Numbered from the stretch's first letter, positions 1-8,075 are shown. The stretch is 64,000 nucleotides of DNA from Agromyces albus (GCF_030815405.1 NZ_JAUSWX010000001.1:1922001-1986000); one strand, 5' to 3'. Program-made: numbers and translations. Notes: generated by a model not told the origin, from the letters alone.

Positions 1-281
1 AACTCGGCTGCCTGCACGGCATCGGGTTCTTCGCCGGGTACGTCACGCACGCCGCGGGCGACGGGCAGCACCTCGACGCGAGCCACCGACGACGGTCGCC
101 CCTCGAGGAAGGCCGCATGCACCGGACTCCCGAGGAGCAGGATCTCGGCGCCCGGATACGTCGCCGCGAGTGCGTCGATCGCCGGCATGGCGAACAGGAG
201 ATCGCCGAGTCCGCCGCCGCGGAGCACGGCTATCCGCCGCACGCGTTCGAACGGCGCGTCGACGGAGGCGAAAGCGGGCAT
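1..281 (-). CDS. Glycosyltransferase family 9 (heptosyltransferase-like), N-terminal part
   Basis: The minus-strand reading frame starts at ATG 281, behind a GGAAGG-like ribosome site, and stays open to the window edge, so only the first 93 residues are present. The N-terminus has a beta-strand (RRIAVLRGGGLGDLLFAMPA) followed by a helix and a second strand (AEILLLGSP), the GT9/ADP-heptose transferase pattern in which the GxGDxL loop begins the first Rossmann domain. GT9 enzymes move heptose or related sugars from a nucleotide donor to a growing glycan at the inner membrane face. It is transcribed divergently from the HldE gene, which makes ADP-heptose, so the two probably serve one glycan pathway (inference). 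The sugar actually used cannot be read from this fragment. Confidence 0.75.
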   Translation of the reverse strand, partial: MPAFASVDAPFERVRRIAVLRGGGLGDLLFAMPAIDALAATYPGAEILLLGSPVHAAFLEGRPSSVARVEVLPVARGVRDVPGEEPDAVQAAE

Positions 282-359
282 GTGGCCTTCCCGAGGTCGG
301 CAGCGGTGTCGATCCACCCATTCCCCGTCTCCGACCTGGCGAAACGTGTCGAATGGCAT

Positions 360-387
360 GCATACCTCGGAGCATCGGTGGGTATGC
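360..387. repeat. Inverted repeat in the GT9/hldE intergenic region
   Basis: Seven-base arms GCATACC (360-366) and GGTATGC (381-387) are exact reverse complements separated by 14 bases. They lie between the two divergent glycan genes and just upstream of the preferred GTG start of hldE at 395. The element could be an operator, but one short inverted repeat is weak evidence. Confidence 0.25.
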
Positions 388-394
388 CGAAGCT

Positions 395-1877
395 GTGCAC
401 CGAATCGAAGATCTCCCACGTCGCATCCGTGTCGGCGCGCCCGTCGTCACCGTCGTCGGCGACGCCATCCTCGATCGCTGGTGGATGGGGGGCAGCCGGC
501 GGCTCAGTCGCGAAGCGCCCGCGCCGATCGTCGAGCTCACGACGCAGATCGACGCGCCCGGCGGCGCCGCCAACACCGCCATGAACCTGCGCGCGATCGG
601 CGCAGAAGTACGGCTCATCACGGTGATCGGCACGGATGCCGCCGGCGACCGGATACTCGATCTCCTCGACTCGGCAGGGGTCGATGTCACCGGGGTGCTG
701 CGGTCCCCGCCCGTCCGCACCGTCACCAAGACGCGCATCGTGGCCGACGAGCAGGTGCTCGTGCGCGCCGACGAGAACCCCCTCGACCTCGCGGCCGCTG
801 TGCACGCCGGGCTCACGAGCGATCTGGGTGCCGCACTGGCACGGGCGCTCGCAGGCGCGACGGCACTCGTCGTGAGCGATTACGGCTCGGGTCTCGTGCA
901 CGAGGCCGTCGCTTCGGCCCTCGAGCGGATGCCGCGGCCCGGCCACGTGATCGTCGATGCTCACGATCCGGGGTTCCTGGCGGTGGCTCGCCCCCGACGT
1001 CGTGGTTCCGAACGCCCAGGAGGCAGCGGCGCTCCTCGGCGAGCCGCTCGGCAACGGGCCCGAGCGCGTGCGCGCGGCCGAGGCATCCGCTCCCCGGCTC
1101 CTGGACCGCTCGGGGGCGCGCGCCGTCATCGTGACGATCGACCGCGACGGAGCCCTGCTGCTCAGGCAGGACGCCGATCCGATCGCAACGCACGCGCATC
1201 CCGTCTCCGAGAAGTACGCGTCGGGCGCCGGCGACACCTTCACCGCGGCCCTGGCCGCCGCCCTCGCCGCGGGGGCATCGCTCGAGGACGCGACTCGACT
1301 CGCCCAACTCGCCGCCGACGTCGCGATCGAACGACTCGGCACGTCGGTGTGCACGTCCGACGAGCTCGCGGCGCGCACCGTCAGCGCGCCTCCCGCAGTG
1401 CTCTCCGCCGAGGCGCTCGCCGCGATGATTCGGCGTGACCGTGAGCACGACCGCACGATCGTCTTCACGAACGGATGCTTCGACGTGCTGCACTTCGGGC
1501 ACACGTCCTACTTGCGGCAGGCTCGAGAACTCGGCGATCGCCTCGTCGTCGCCATGAACAGCGACGCGTCGGTGCGGCGGCTGAAGGGCCCGGATCGGCC
1601 CGTCAACGGCGAGGCGGACCGTGCCGCCGTGCTCGCGGCACTCGAGTGCGTCGACTACGTCACGATCTTCGACGACGACACCCCGATCCCGCTCCTCCGC
1701 GAGCTCCGGCCCGACGTCTACGTCAAGGGCGGCGACTACTCGCCCGAGATGCTCGCCGAGACCCAGGTCGTTCGCGGCTACGGCGGCGAGGTCCGGATGG
1801 TCGACTACGTGCCCGCCCACTCGACGACGGAGCTCGTGGACCGGATCCGCACGGGAGAGCTCGGGCGGCAGCCGTGA
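395..1877 (+). pseudogene. hldE: HldE: heptose-7-phosphate kinase / heptose-1-phosphate adenylyltransferase, one-base frameshift
   Basis: The two-domain HldE layout is clear. A PfkB-type sugar kinase opens with VVGDAILDRWW and GGAANTAMNL and ends with the GAGDTF catalytic loop. It is followed by a nucleotidyltransferase domain with TNGCFDVLHFGH, whose HxGH motif binds nucleotide, and a C-terminal SPEMLAETQVV. Together these domains make ADP-glycero-manno-heptose. The kinase domain is broken: the frame changes by one base at the GGGG run 970-973, and with three Gs the protein reads on as DPGSWRWLAPDVVVPN. The stop overlaps the next gene (GTGA), so the cluster is an operon. The start is uncertain: GTG 395 leaves a family-like 18 residues before the VVGD strand, while ATG 353 would add 14. 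It is a recent pseudogene or a sequencing error. Confidence 0.85.
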
Positions 1878-2761
1878 CGGCAACCGGAACCGGGTCTCGG
1901 CGCTGGTCGGGCGCCTGGGGTGACCCGGTCACGCGTGAACGCGCCGAAGTCGACGTGCTGATCCCGACCGTCGGCCGCGTCGCTGAGCTCGCCGTGACCC
2001 TCTCGGGTCTCGCCGCGCAGGACTCGCCGCGGTTCCGTGTGCTCATCGGCGACCAGTCGGCGGGCCAATCCGTCGAGTCGCATCCGACGGTGCGCACGAT
2101 GATGCGCGTCCTCGAGGTCGAGGGCCGGGAGGTCGTGCTCGTGCACCGGCCCGAGCGCCGTGGGCTCGCTGAGCAGCGTCAGTTCCTGCTCGATCGGGCG
2201 ACGGCTCCCTACGTGCTCTTCCTCGATGACGACGTGTGGCTCGAGCCCGGCGCGCTCGAGCGGATGCGCTCGGCGATCGTGAGCCTCGGATGCGGCTACG
2301 TCGGTCAGGCCGTACAGGGGCTCTCGCACCTCGACGACGACCGGCCGAGCGAGCGCGAGCCGTTCGAGTTGTGGCATGGCGCAGTCACGCCGGAGCGGGT
2401 GCGCCCCGGCACGACGGAGTTCGAGCGGTGGCAGTTGCACAACGCGGCCAACCTCGTGCACGTCGCAGCCGAGCTCGACCTCGAGCCCGGTGAATGGCGG
2501 GCGTATCAGGTGGCCTGGGTCGGCGGATGCACCATGTACGACCGAGCAGCCCTCGTCGACGCCGGCGGGTTCGACTTCTGGTCGAGGTTGCCGTCGATGC
2601 ACGCCGGCGAAGACGTGGCCGCGCAATGGCGGGTCATGGAACGGCACGGCGGAGCCGGGATCGTGCCGAGCGGTGCCGTGCACCTCGAGGCCGCGACCAC
2701 GGTTCCCGACCGCAAGGTCAATGCAACCGAGGTCGTGTTCGACGAGACGACCTCTCGATGA
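1874..2761 (+). CDS. Glycosyltransferase family 2
   Basis: This 295-residue GT-A fold protein would transfer a sugar from a nucleotide donor. The N-terminal strand is VDVLIPTVGR, followed by a donor-binding region and the metal-binding FLDDDVW (DxD-type) near residue 116. Later VGGCTMYDRAALVDAGGFDF and MHAGEDVAAQWR supply the acceptor loop and the ED catalytic-base region typical of GT2. Translation starts at GTG 1874, which overlaps the hldE stop by four bases, so the genes are translationally coupled. With GT9 and HldE nearby, it probably helps assemble a heptose-containing surface glycan, but acceptor and donor are unknown. No transmembrane segment is seen. Confidence 0.85.
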   Translation: MTATGTGSRRWSGAWGDPVTRERAEVDVLIPTVGRVAELAVTLSGLAAQDSPRFRVLIGDQSAGQSVESHPTVRTMMRVLEVEGREVVLVHRPERRGLAEQRQFLLDRATAPYVLFLDDDVWLEPGALERMRSAIVSLGCGYVGQAVQGLSHLDDDRPSEREPFELWHGAVTPERVRPGTTEFERWQLHNAANLVHVAAELDLEPGEWRAYQVAWVGGCTMYDRAALVDAGGFDFWSRLPSMHAGEDVAAQWRVMERHGGAGIVPSGAVHLEAATTVPDRKVNATEVVFDETTSR

Positions 2762-2770
2762 AACAGAGAA

Positions 2771-2793
2771 AGCCCCGGCATGCAGCCGGGGCT
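2771..2793. terminator. Bidirectional hairpin terminator
   Basis: AGCCCCGGC (2771-2779) pairs perfectly with GCCGGGGCT (2785-2793) around the loop ATGCA, ten bases after the GT2 stop and just past the end of tRNA-Val on the other strand. It can end transcription from both sides, although no long T-run follows. Confidence 0.75.
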
Positions 2794-2796
2794 TCG

Positions 2797-2871
2797 TGGT
2801 GGGCGATACTGGGATCGAACCAGTGACCTCTTCCGTGTCAGGGAAGCGCGCTACCGCTGCGCCAATCGCCC
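2797..2871 (-). tRNA. tRNA-Val(GAC)
   Basis: The 72-nt cloverleaf begins GGGCGATTGGC and has anticodon arm CTTCC-CTGACAC-GGAAG (anticodon GAC), T-loop TTCGATC, a seven-base acceptor stem and discriminator A. CCA is encoded. It is the promoter-distal member of a three-tRNA minus-strand cluster. Confidence 0.97.
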
Positions 2872-2894
2872 AAGTCGAGAACGGGTTCTCAGCT

Positions 2895-2968
2895 TGGAGG
2901 TGGATACGGGATTCGAACCCGTGTATACGGCTTTGCAGGCCGCTGCCTCGCCTCTCGGCCAATCCACC
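2895..2968 (-). tRNA. tRNA-Cys(GCA)
   Basis: The 71-nt cloverleaf starts GGTGGATTGG and has anticodon loop CTGCAAA (anticodon GCA), the T-loop TTCGAAT and discriminator U73, as expected for cysteine tRNA. CCA is encoded. It lies 23 bases upstream of tRNA-Val in the same cluster. Confidence 0.97.
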
Positions 2969-3025
2969 GTGTATGGGTTCACCACCAAAAGAACAGGAAT
3001 CGGGCTTTCGCCCGATCCTGATCAG

Positions 3026-3097
3026 AGCGGATGACGAGATTCGAACTCGCGACCCTCACCTTGGCAAGGTGATGCGCTACCACTGCGCCACATCCGC
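3026..3097 (-). tRNA. tRNA-Gly(GCC)
   Basis: The 72-nt cloverleaf starts GCGGATGTGGC and has anticodon loop TTGCCAA (anticodon GCC) and T-loop TTCGAAT. CCA is not encoded, unlike its two cluster neighbours, so it must be added after transcription. It is the first tRNA of the minus-strand cluster. Confidence 0.97.
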
Positions 3098-3254
3098 ATT
3101 GCCCGCATTTCTGCGTGCAGAGAGACTCTAACGGATTCCCCGATCGATTCACAAACCGAGGCGGCCGTGTGGCCTGTTCCGCCCGATCAGTCGCGGATTC
3201 GGGGCCCGGTTCCCGGGCGTGTCGATGGCCACTTGTCCCCCGGTCGCGCCCGAT

Positions 3255-3284
3255 GTGCATTCGGCCCGTCGCGTCGGCTAGTAT
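3255..3284 (+). promoter_or_regulatory. Possible promoter of tRNA-Val(CAC)
   Basis: TAGTAT at 3279-3284 fits a sigma-70-type -10 element, with a weak GTGCAT 18 bases upstream. It lies 40 bases before the tRNA. The rest of the 227-base stretch 3098-3324 holds no gene that I can support. Confidence 0.35.
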
Positions 3285-3324
3285 CGAATCCGCGGTCACG
3301 ACGAGTTCTGAAACCGCAGCATTT

Positions 3325-3397
3325 GGGCGATTGGCGCAGCTGGTAGCGCGCTTCCTTCACACGGAAGAGGTCGTCGGTTCGAGCCCGGCATCGCCCA
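3325..3397 (+). tRNA. tRNA-Val(CAC)
   Basis: The 73-nt cloverleaf has anticodon arm CTTCC-TTCACAC-GGAAG (anticodon CAC), T-loop TTCGAGC and discriminator A, and CCA is not encoded. Its acceptor stem, D-arm and anticodon stem are almost identical to those of tRNA-Val(GAC) 450 bases away on the opposite strand. Confidence 0.97.
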
Positions 3398-3400
3398 CGT

Positions 3401-3424
3401 ACGCCCCCGTTCCACTGGGGGCGT
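3401..3424 (+). terminator. Terminator after tRNA-Val(CAC)
   Basis: ACGCCCCC (3401-3408) pairs with GGGGGCGT (3417-3424) across an eight-base loop, followed by TCTTC. It begins four bases after the tRNA. Confidence 0.75.
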
Positions 3425-3527
3425 TCTTCAGTTCCTCCCCTCTCTCCGGCCCCGCGCCACCCCGTTGTGGCATCACCTCCTGGCGTCTAGCGTGACGCAG
3501 AGGATCGCATCGAGGTGAGGAGGCACC

Positions 3528-3887
3528 ATGCCCGGCGAAGTGTCGTTCATCGAATTCGGGGCGACGGATGCCATGACGGCCCGATCGTTCTACGGGAAGC
3601 TCTTCAGCTGGTCGTTCGAACCCGGCCCGGGCGGCGACGGGTACGTCATCGGCGGAGTCGGTGTACCCGCGGGTGTTCACGGCGGCGACGAAGGAGCCTC
3701 ACCGTACGTCTTCTTCCGGGTCGACGACCTCGACGCCGCGGTCGCGGCAGTCGAACGCCTCGGCGGCACTGCGGAGCCGGTCGCTGATGCCGGCGACGAG
3801 GAATCCGTCGCGATCTACGGCGAGTTCCGGCTCTGCCGCAACGACCAGGGCTCGCCGTTCGGACTGCATCGCCCGCCGCGTCACTGA
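3528..3887 (+). CDS. VOC family (glyoxalase-like) protein
   Basis: This 119-residue protein is one VOC/glyoxalase fold made of two beta-alpha-beta-beta-beta modules. The first opens with VSFIEFGATDAMTARSFYGK. The second opens with SPYVFFRVDDLDAAVAAVERLGG and ends with ATIYGE-like strands and a final GSPFGLHRP strand, typical of lactoylglutathione-lyase-like proteins. The start ATG has GAGGTGAGGAGG just upstream. Members bind a metal and act on diverse small molecules, so the substrate cannot be assigned. It is monocistronic and convergent with the toxin gene. Confidence 0.85.
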   Translation: MPGEVSFIEFGATDAMTARSFYGKLFSWSFEPGPGGDGYVIGGVGVPAGVHGGDEGASPYVFFRVDDLDAAVAAVERLGGTAEPVADAGDEESVAIYGEFRLCRNDQGSPFGLHRPPRH

Positions 3888-3900
3888 CGGCTCGCGGCGG
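3873..3900. terminator. Hairpin between convergent VOC and PemK genes
   Basis: CCGCCGCG (3873-3880) pairs with CGCGGCGG (3893-3900) around a 12-base loop that contains the VOC stop codon. It may terminate both converging genes. Confidence 0.4.
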
Positions 3901-3912
3901 TGCACGACGGCG

Positions 3913-4467
3913 TCAGGTCCAGCCGTAGCGGTGGCGCAGCACGTCGGCCAGGAGCCGAAAGCGATCGGCATCGAGCGAGGCCGCCTCACGGCGCATGCCG
4001 TCGGCGTGCACGCGGAAGACGCGGTCGATGCGGGCCCAGCTCGGCCGCCCCGCGAAATCCCACGCGCCGTCGCCGAGCGAGACGAAGTCGGGGTCGCCGT
4101 CGTGCGGCTTGCTCGTGAGCTGCACGGCGAGGAATCCCCCGCCGGGAGTCGCCGAGACGATCACGACCGGGCGATCCTTGCCGCGGCCGTCGCGCTCCTC
4201 GAACGGCACCCACGTCCAGACGATCTCACCGGGATCGGGATCGCCGTCGCGCGTCGGCGCGTAGGCGAGCTGCACGCGGCGGAGCCGGCGCGGATCGATC
4301 TCGACCGTGGCGAACGCGCCCGACTGCCCCGGAGAACGGTCGTCGACTCCGACGGACGCGTGACTCGTGACATCCGTCGAACCCTGCCGCGACCGCCTCG
4401 GGAGAACGAGCTGATAACACGCCCGAGGGCGGTGAGGAAGCGGCTGGTGTTCGACACACCCGCACAC
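3913..4467 (-). CDS. PemK/MazF-family toxin, orphan
   Basis: The 184-residue protein carries a PemK/MazF-like core in its C-terminal two thirds: RRVQLAYAPT, a charged loop, DRPVVIVSATPGGGFLAVQLTS and SWARIDRVFRV. These form the strands of the CcdB/MazF barrel, and family members cleave RNA or inhibit growth. About 65 N-terminal residues precede the core, more than in classical MazF, and no ATG start exists; GTG 4467 behind GGTGGGGT is the only in-frame start I find. There is no antitoxin-sized open frame on either side. It may be a housekeeping derivative rather than an active toxin. It follows amtB on the same strand after a terminator-like hairpin. Confidence 0.75.
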   Translation of the reverse strand: MCGCVEHQPLPHRPRACYQLVLPRRSRQGSTDVTSHASVGVDDRSPGQSGAFATVEIDPRRLRRVQLAYAPTRDGDPDPGEIVWTWVPFEERDGRGKDRPVVIVSATPGGGFLAVQLTSKPHDGDPDFVSLGDGAWDFAGRPSWARIDRVFRVHADGMRREAASLDADRFRLLADVLRHRYGWT

Positions 4468-4477
4468 TACCCCACCG

Positions 4478-4496
4478 CCCTCGGGTCCCCCGAGGG
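4478..4496 (-). terminator. Terminator after amtB
   Basis: CCCTCGGG (4478-4485) and CCCGAGGG (4489-4496) form an eight-base-pair stem with a three-base loop, 14 bases past the amtB stop and upstream of the PemK start. Confidence 0.6.
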
Positions 4497-4509
4497 ACCA
4501 AGCGGTCGA

Positions 4510-5772
4510 TCAGACGGTCTCGAGCTTGTAGCCCTCTTCACCGTGCACCACGAGGTCGATGCCCGCGAGCTCGTCCTCGTTCTTCACGCGGAAGCCGATG
4601 GTCTTCTGGATGATCCAGCCGATGGCGTAGGCCAGCACGAACGAGTAGATCATGACTGAGAAGGCCGCGATCGCCTGTACCAGCAGCTGCGTGAAGTTGC
4701 CGCTGTAGATGAGGCCGGTGCCGTTGGCGAAGAAGCCCAGGTAGAGGGTACCGATGACACCGCCGACGAGGTGGATGCCCACGACGTCGAGCGAGTCGTC
4801 GAAGCCGAGCTTGAACTTCAGGTCGATGGCCAGGGCGCAGACGGCACCCGCAACGATGCCGAGAACGATCGCCCAGAACGGGGTGAGGAATGCACAGGCC
4901 GGGGTGATCGCAACGAGACCCGCGACCGCACCCGAGGCGGCACCGACGGAGGTCGGCTTTCCGTCGCGGATCTTCTCGACGACGAGCCACGCGAGGAGCG
5001 CTGCGGCAGGAGCCGCGAGGGTGTTGACCCACGCGAGCGCCGCGGCGCCGTCGGCAGCGAGCTCAGAGCCCGAGTTGAAGCCGAACCATCCGAACCAGAG
5101 AAGACCGGCGCCGAGGAGCACGAACGGCGGGTTGTGAGGCACGTGCGCGCCCTTCGAGAAGCCGACGCGCTTGCCGAGGACGAGCGCAAGGGCGAGCGCC
5201 GCGGCACCGGCGTTGATGTGCACCGCCGTGCCACCGGCGAAGTCAAGTGCACCGACACCGAAGAACTCCTGCATGCCGTAGGTGATCCAGCCGCCGTACG
5301 CGAAGCTTCCGTCATCTGCAAGGCCGAAGTTGAACACCCAGCTCGCGACGGGGAAGTACACGATCGTCGCCCAGACTCCGGCGAAGATCATCCACGCGCC
5401 GAACTTCGCACGGTCGGCGATCGCACCCGAGATCAGCGCGACCGTGATGATCGCGAAGGTCGCCTGGAACGCCACGAATGCGAGCGGCGGGTAGGCAGCA
5501 TCTTCGGCAGTTTCCAGAAGGCTGTTCAGGCCGAGCGCCGACCAGTCGATGGTCCACGGCGCTACGACGCCCTCGGACCCGGGGAAGGCGATCGCGTAGC
5601 CGTACAGCACCCAGAGCACTCCGATGAGGCCGATGGCGCCGAAGCTCATCATCATCATGCTGATGACGCTCTTGGCCTTGACGAGGCCACCGTAGAAGAA
5701 CGCGAGTCCCGGAGTCATGAGCAGCACCAAGGCCGCCATTATCAGGAGAAACGCAGTATTGCCTTGATCCAT
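4510..5772 (-). CDS. amtB: Ammonium transporter
   Basis: The 420-residue Amt/Mep/Rh channel moves ammonium into the cell when nitrogen is scarce. About eleven membrane helices are visible, starting at residue 6. The two pore histidines are in GGTAVHINAGA (H185) and VGIHLVGG (H334). The family signature FGWFGFNSGS lies near 227-236, and the cytoplasmic tail ends GEEGYKLETV. The ATG has AGAGAGG ten bases upstream. A complete GlnR-type operator lies 58-95 bases upstream. No glnB/glnK or glnD follows, as they do in many actinobacteria; instead a hairpin and the PemK gene come next, so amtB is probably monocistronic. Confidence 0.97.
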   Translation of the reverse strand: MDQGNTAFLLIMAALVLLMTPGLAFFYGGLVKAKSVISMMMMSFGAIGLIGVLWVLYGYAIAFPGSEGVVAPWTIDWSALGLNSLLETAEDAAYPPLAFVAFQATFAIITVALISGAIADRAKFGAWMIFAGVWATIVYFPVASWVFNFGLADDGSFAYGGWITYGMQEFFGVGALDFAGGTAVHINAGAAALALALVLGKRVGFSKGAHVPHNPPFVLLGAGLLWFGWFGFNSGSELAADGAAALAWVNTLAAPAAALLAWLVVEKIRDGKPTSVGAASGAVAGLVAITPACAFLTPFWAIVLGIVAGAVCALAIDLKFKLGFDDSLDVVGIHLVGGVIGTLYLGFFANGTGLIYSGNFTQLLVQAIAAFSVMIYSFVLAYAIGWIIQKTIGFRVKNEDELAGIDLVVHGEEGYKLETV

Positions 5773-5829
5773 CTCGAACCTCTCTCGGAAATCAGGGGGA
5801 TCCTGTGGGCCTCAGTTTCACCAGCGGAG

Positions 5830-5867
5830 GTTTCGGTTCGGACCGTGTTCCGTTTCCGGGTCGTTAC
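5830..5867 (-). promoter_or_regulatory. GlnR-type nitrogen operator upstream of amtB
   Basis: Read toward amtB, the site is GTAAC-n6-GAAAC-n6-CGGTC-n6-GAAAC. This matches the actinobacterial GlnR pattern (GTnAC-n6-GAAAC repeated after six bases), with only the third box degenerate. The spacing is exact in all three gaps. GlnR normally activates amtB in nitrogen limitation, so the same is inferred here. Confidence 0.75.
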
Positions 5868-5934
5868 GTAAACGAGCAAAATGTAAACAGCATGTTTCGG
5901 ATCGCGGGGCGTTCGATGTGAATCGAGCCGTGAG

Positions 5935-6987
5935 TCAGTCGTGCGGCGGCAATTCGCCCGTCGTCAGCGCGATCATCCGCGACATCGCGCGCAGGTACTT
6001 CTTGCGGTAGCCGCCGGCCATCATCTCGCCGTCGAAGACCTCGTCGAGGGGGATGCCGCTCGCGACGATGGGCACCTCGGCGTCGTAGACGCGGTCGATG
6101 AACGCGACGAGTCGCAGGGCGGCGTTCTGGTCATTGAGCTCGTGCACGCCCTCGAGCGCGATGATCTCGACGCCGTCGATGAGCTTGATGTACTTCGCCG
6201 GATGCACCGTGGCGAGATGTGCGATGAGCTCGTCGAACCCGTCGAGCGAGACGAGGTGCCCGCGTGACGCGAGGGCCTCGGCGGTGCGGGTGACGTCGGC
6301 CGTGTCGGGAAGGGCCTCCGCGTGCCCCTCGGTGTCGCGGCGCCGGTAGTCGAGGCCATCGATGCGATGCGTCTGGAAGTTCGCGGAGAGGGCATGGATC
6401 TCGCGCAGGAAGTCGGCTGCAGCGAAGCGACCCTCACCGAGCGCGTTCGGGGGCGTGTTCGACGTCGCCGCGACTCGCGTGCCGCCGGCCATGAGCTCGC
6501 CGAGGAACCTCGTCATGAGCATCGTGTCGCCCGGATCGTCGAGTTCGAACTCGTCGATGCAGATGAGCCGGGCGCCGCTCAGCAGCTGCAGCGCGGGCAC
6601 GTAGCCGAGCGCGCCGACGAGCGCCGTGTACTCGATGAAGGTGCCGAAGTACTTGGGTCCTGGCGCAATGTGCCAGAGCGCGGCGAGCAGGTGCGTCTTG
6701 CCCACACCGAACCCGCCGTCGAGGTAGACGCCGGGCAGCTCGGCCTTTGGCTTGCGGTTCCGCGAGAAGAATCCGCCGGGCCGCTGCGCACGCCAGACGG
6801 CGGCGAACTCGCCGAGCCGATCGAGCGCCTCCTGCTGGGAGGGGAAGTCGGGGTCGGGCCGATAGGACTCGAACGACGCGTGCTCGAACTGCGGCGGCGG
6901 CACCAGCTCGGAGGCGATCTCGGCACCGGAGATCGACGGGTTGCGCTCGATGAGGCGGATGAGGACGTTGGTCGATGCCGAGGTCAT
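5935..6987 (-). CDS. zapE: ZapE/AFG1-family ATPase (cell division protein)
   Basis: The 350-residue AAA-type ATPase has Walker A GGFGVGKT (91-98), Walker B LICIDEFELDD near 138 and a sensor region RVAATSNTPPNAL. The C-terminus has the YKKYLRAMSRM-like motif of the AFG1/ZapE family. In proteobacteria ZapE acts at the Z-ring; the actinobacterial role is less clear. ATG 6987 was preferred over the upstream GTG 7011 because GGGAG sits ten bases before it and the extra eight residues are not family-like. It is divergent from the sulfurtransferase gene. Confidence 0.9.
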   Translation of the reverse strand: MTSASTNVLIRLIERNPSISGAEIASELVPPPQFEHASFESYRPDPDFPSQQEALDRLGEFAAVWRAQRPGGFFSRNRKPKAELPGVYLDGGFGVGKTHLLAALWHIAPGPKYFGTFIEYTALVGALGYVPALQLLSGARLICIDEFELDDPGDTMLMTRFLGELMAGGTRVAATSNTPPNALGEGRFAAADFLREIHALSANFQTHRIDGLDYRRRDTEGHAEALPDTADVTRTAEALASRGHLVSLDGFDELIAHLATVHPAKYIKLIDGVEIIALEGVHELNDQNAALRLVAFIDRVYDAEVPIVASGIPLDEVFDGEMMAGGYRKKYLRAMSRMIALTTGELPPHD

Positions 6988-7026
6988 GCTTGAGTGGCTC
7001 CCGTATTGCACCGGATGACGGGGGTA

Positions 7027-7055
7027 CTGACTTCGACCGCCGCGCCGCGTAGATT
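7027..7055 (+). promoter_or_regulatory. Sigma-70-type promoter of the sulfurtransferase gene
   Basis: CTGACT (7027-7032) and TAGATT (7050-7055) are separated by 17 bases and lie 73 bases before the ATG in the divergent gap with zapE. Both hexamers fit principal-sigma consensus well for a 70% GC genome. Confidence 0.5.
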
Positions 7056-7128
7056 CGAGGTGGACAGGTCAACAGCCTAGTCCGCTCCCCCGCACAGCCC
7101 GTCCGATCGGACGATCCCAGGAGGTCCC

Positions 7129-8028
7129 ATGTCCACCGAGTTCGACTCCGCAGCGAAGTTCGCCGAGTACGCCCACCCAGAGCGTCTCGTCACCACCCAG
7201 TGGCTCGCCGAACACCTCGGTGAACCCGGCCTCGTCGTGGTCGAATCCGATGAAGACGTGCTCCTCTACGAGACCGGACACATCCCGGGAGCGGTGAAGA
7301 TCGACTGGCACACCGACCTCAACGACCCCGTCGTCCGCGACTACGTCGACGACGAGGAGTTCGCTGCATTGCTCGGCTCGAAGGGCATCTCGCGAGACTC
7401 GACGGTCGTCATCTACGGCGACAAGAACAACTGGTGGGCCGCATACGCCCTCTGGGTGTTCACGCTCTTCGGCCACGAAGACGTGCGCCTCCTCGACGGC
7501 GGCCGCGACCTGTGGATCGCCGAGGGCCGCGAGATCACGACCGACGTCCCTCAGGTGACGCGCGTCGAGTACCCCGTGGTGAACCGCGATGACTCCGCCA
7601 TCCGCGCATTCAAGGACGACGTGCTCGCGCACTTCGGCAACCCGCTCATCGACGTGCGCTCGCCCGAGGAGTACAACGGAGAGCGCACGACTGCCCCCGC
7701 CTACCCCGAAGAGAGCGCGCTGCGCGCCGGACACATCCCCACCGCGGCATCCGTTCCGTGGGCTCGTGCGGCCGCCGGCGACGGCACGTTCAAGACGCGT
7801 GAAGAGCTCGATGCCATCTACCGCGCCGAGGTCGGCCTGACCGACGGCGACGACGTGATCGCGTACTGCCGCATCGGTGAGCGCTCGAGCCACACGTGGT
7901 TCGTGCTCACGCACCTCCTCGGCTTCGAGAACGTGCGCAACTACGACGGCTCGTGGACCGAGTGGGGCAGCGCCGTGCGCGTGCCGATCGTCACGGGCGC
8001 CGAGCGCGGCGAGGTTCCCAGCCGCTGA
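7129..8028 (+). CDS. Thiosulfate sulfurtransferase (rhodanese)
   Basis: This 299-residue tandem-rhodanese protein resembles SseA/CysA of actinobacteria. The inactive N-terminal domain has [17 protein letters not shown] and [14 protein letters not shown]. The C-terminal domain has [11 protein letters not shown] and the active loop CRIGERSS with Cys247. Such enzymes move sulfane sulfur from thiosulfate to an acceptor. The ATG follows CAGGAGGTC, a strong ribosome site. The sufE gene starts 47 bases downstream, a common pairing that suggests sulfur delivery to Fe-S cluster assembly or thiosulfate recycling. Confidence 0.93.
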   Translation: MSTEFDSAAKFAEYAHPERLVTTQWLAEHLGEPGLVVVESDEDVLLYETGHIPGAVKIDWHTDLNDPVVRDYVDDEEFAALLGSKGISRDSTVVIYGDKNNWWAAYALWVFTLFGHEDVRLLDGGRDLWIAEGREITTDVPQVTRVEYPVVNRDDSAIRAFKDDVLAHFGNPLIDVRSPEEYNGERTTAPAYPEESALRAGHIPTAASVPWARAAAGDGTFKTREELDAIYRAEVGLTDGDDVIAYCRIGERSSHTWFVLTHLLGFENVRNYDGSWTEWGSAVRVPIVTGAERGEVPSR

Positions 8029-8075
8029 GCGGCGGCGTGGGCAGGGCCGCAGACTGGAGTGGGACAATAGAACCG

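Noticed and set aside
2376..3495. Open frames running through the tRNA cluster
   Set aside because: Four tRNA genes with complete cloverleaves occupy the region, so the frames are coincidental.
4771..5871. Plus-strand frame opposite amtB
   Set aside because: amtB has both pore histidines and full helices on the minus strand, and the opposite frame is a composition artefact.
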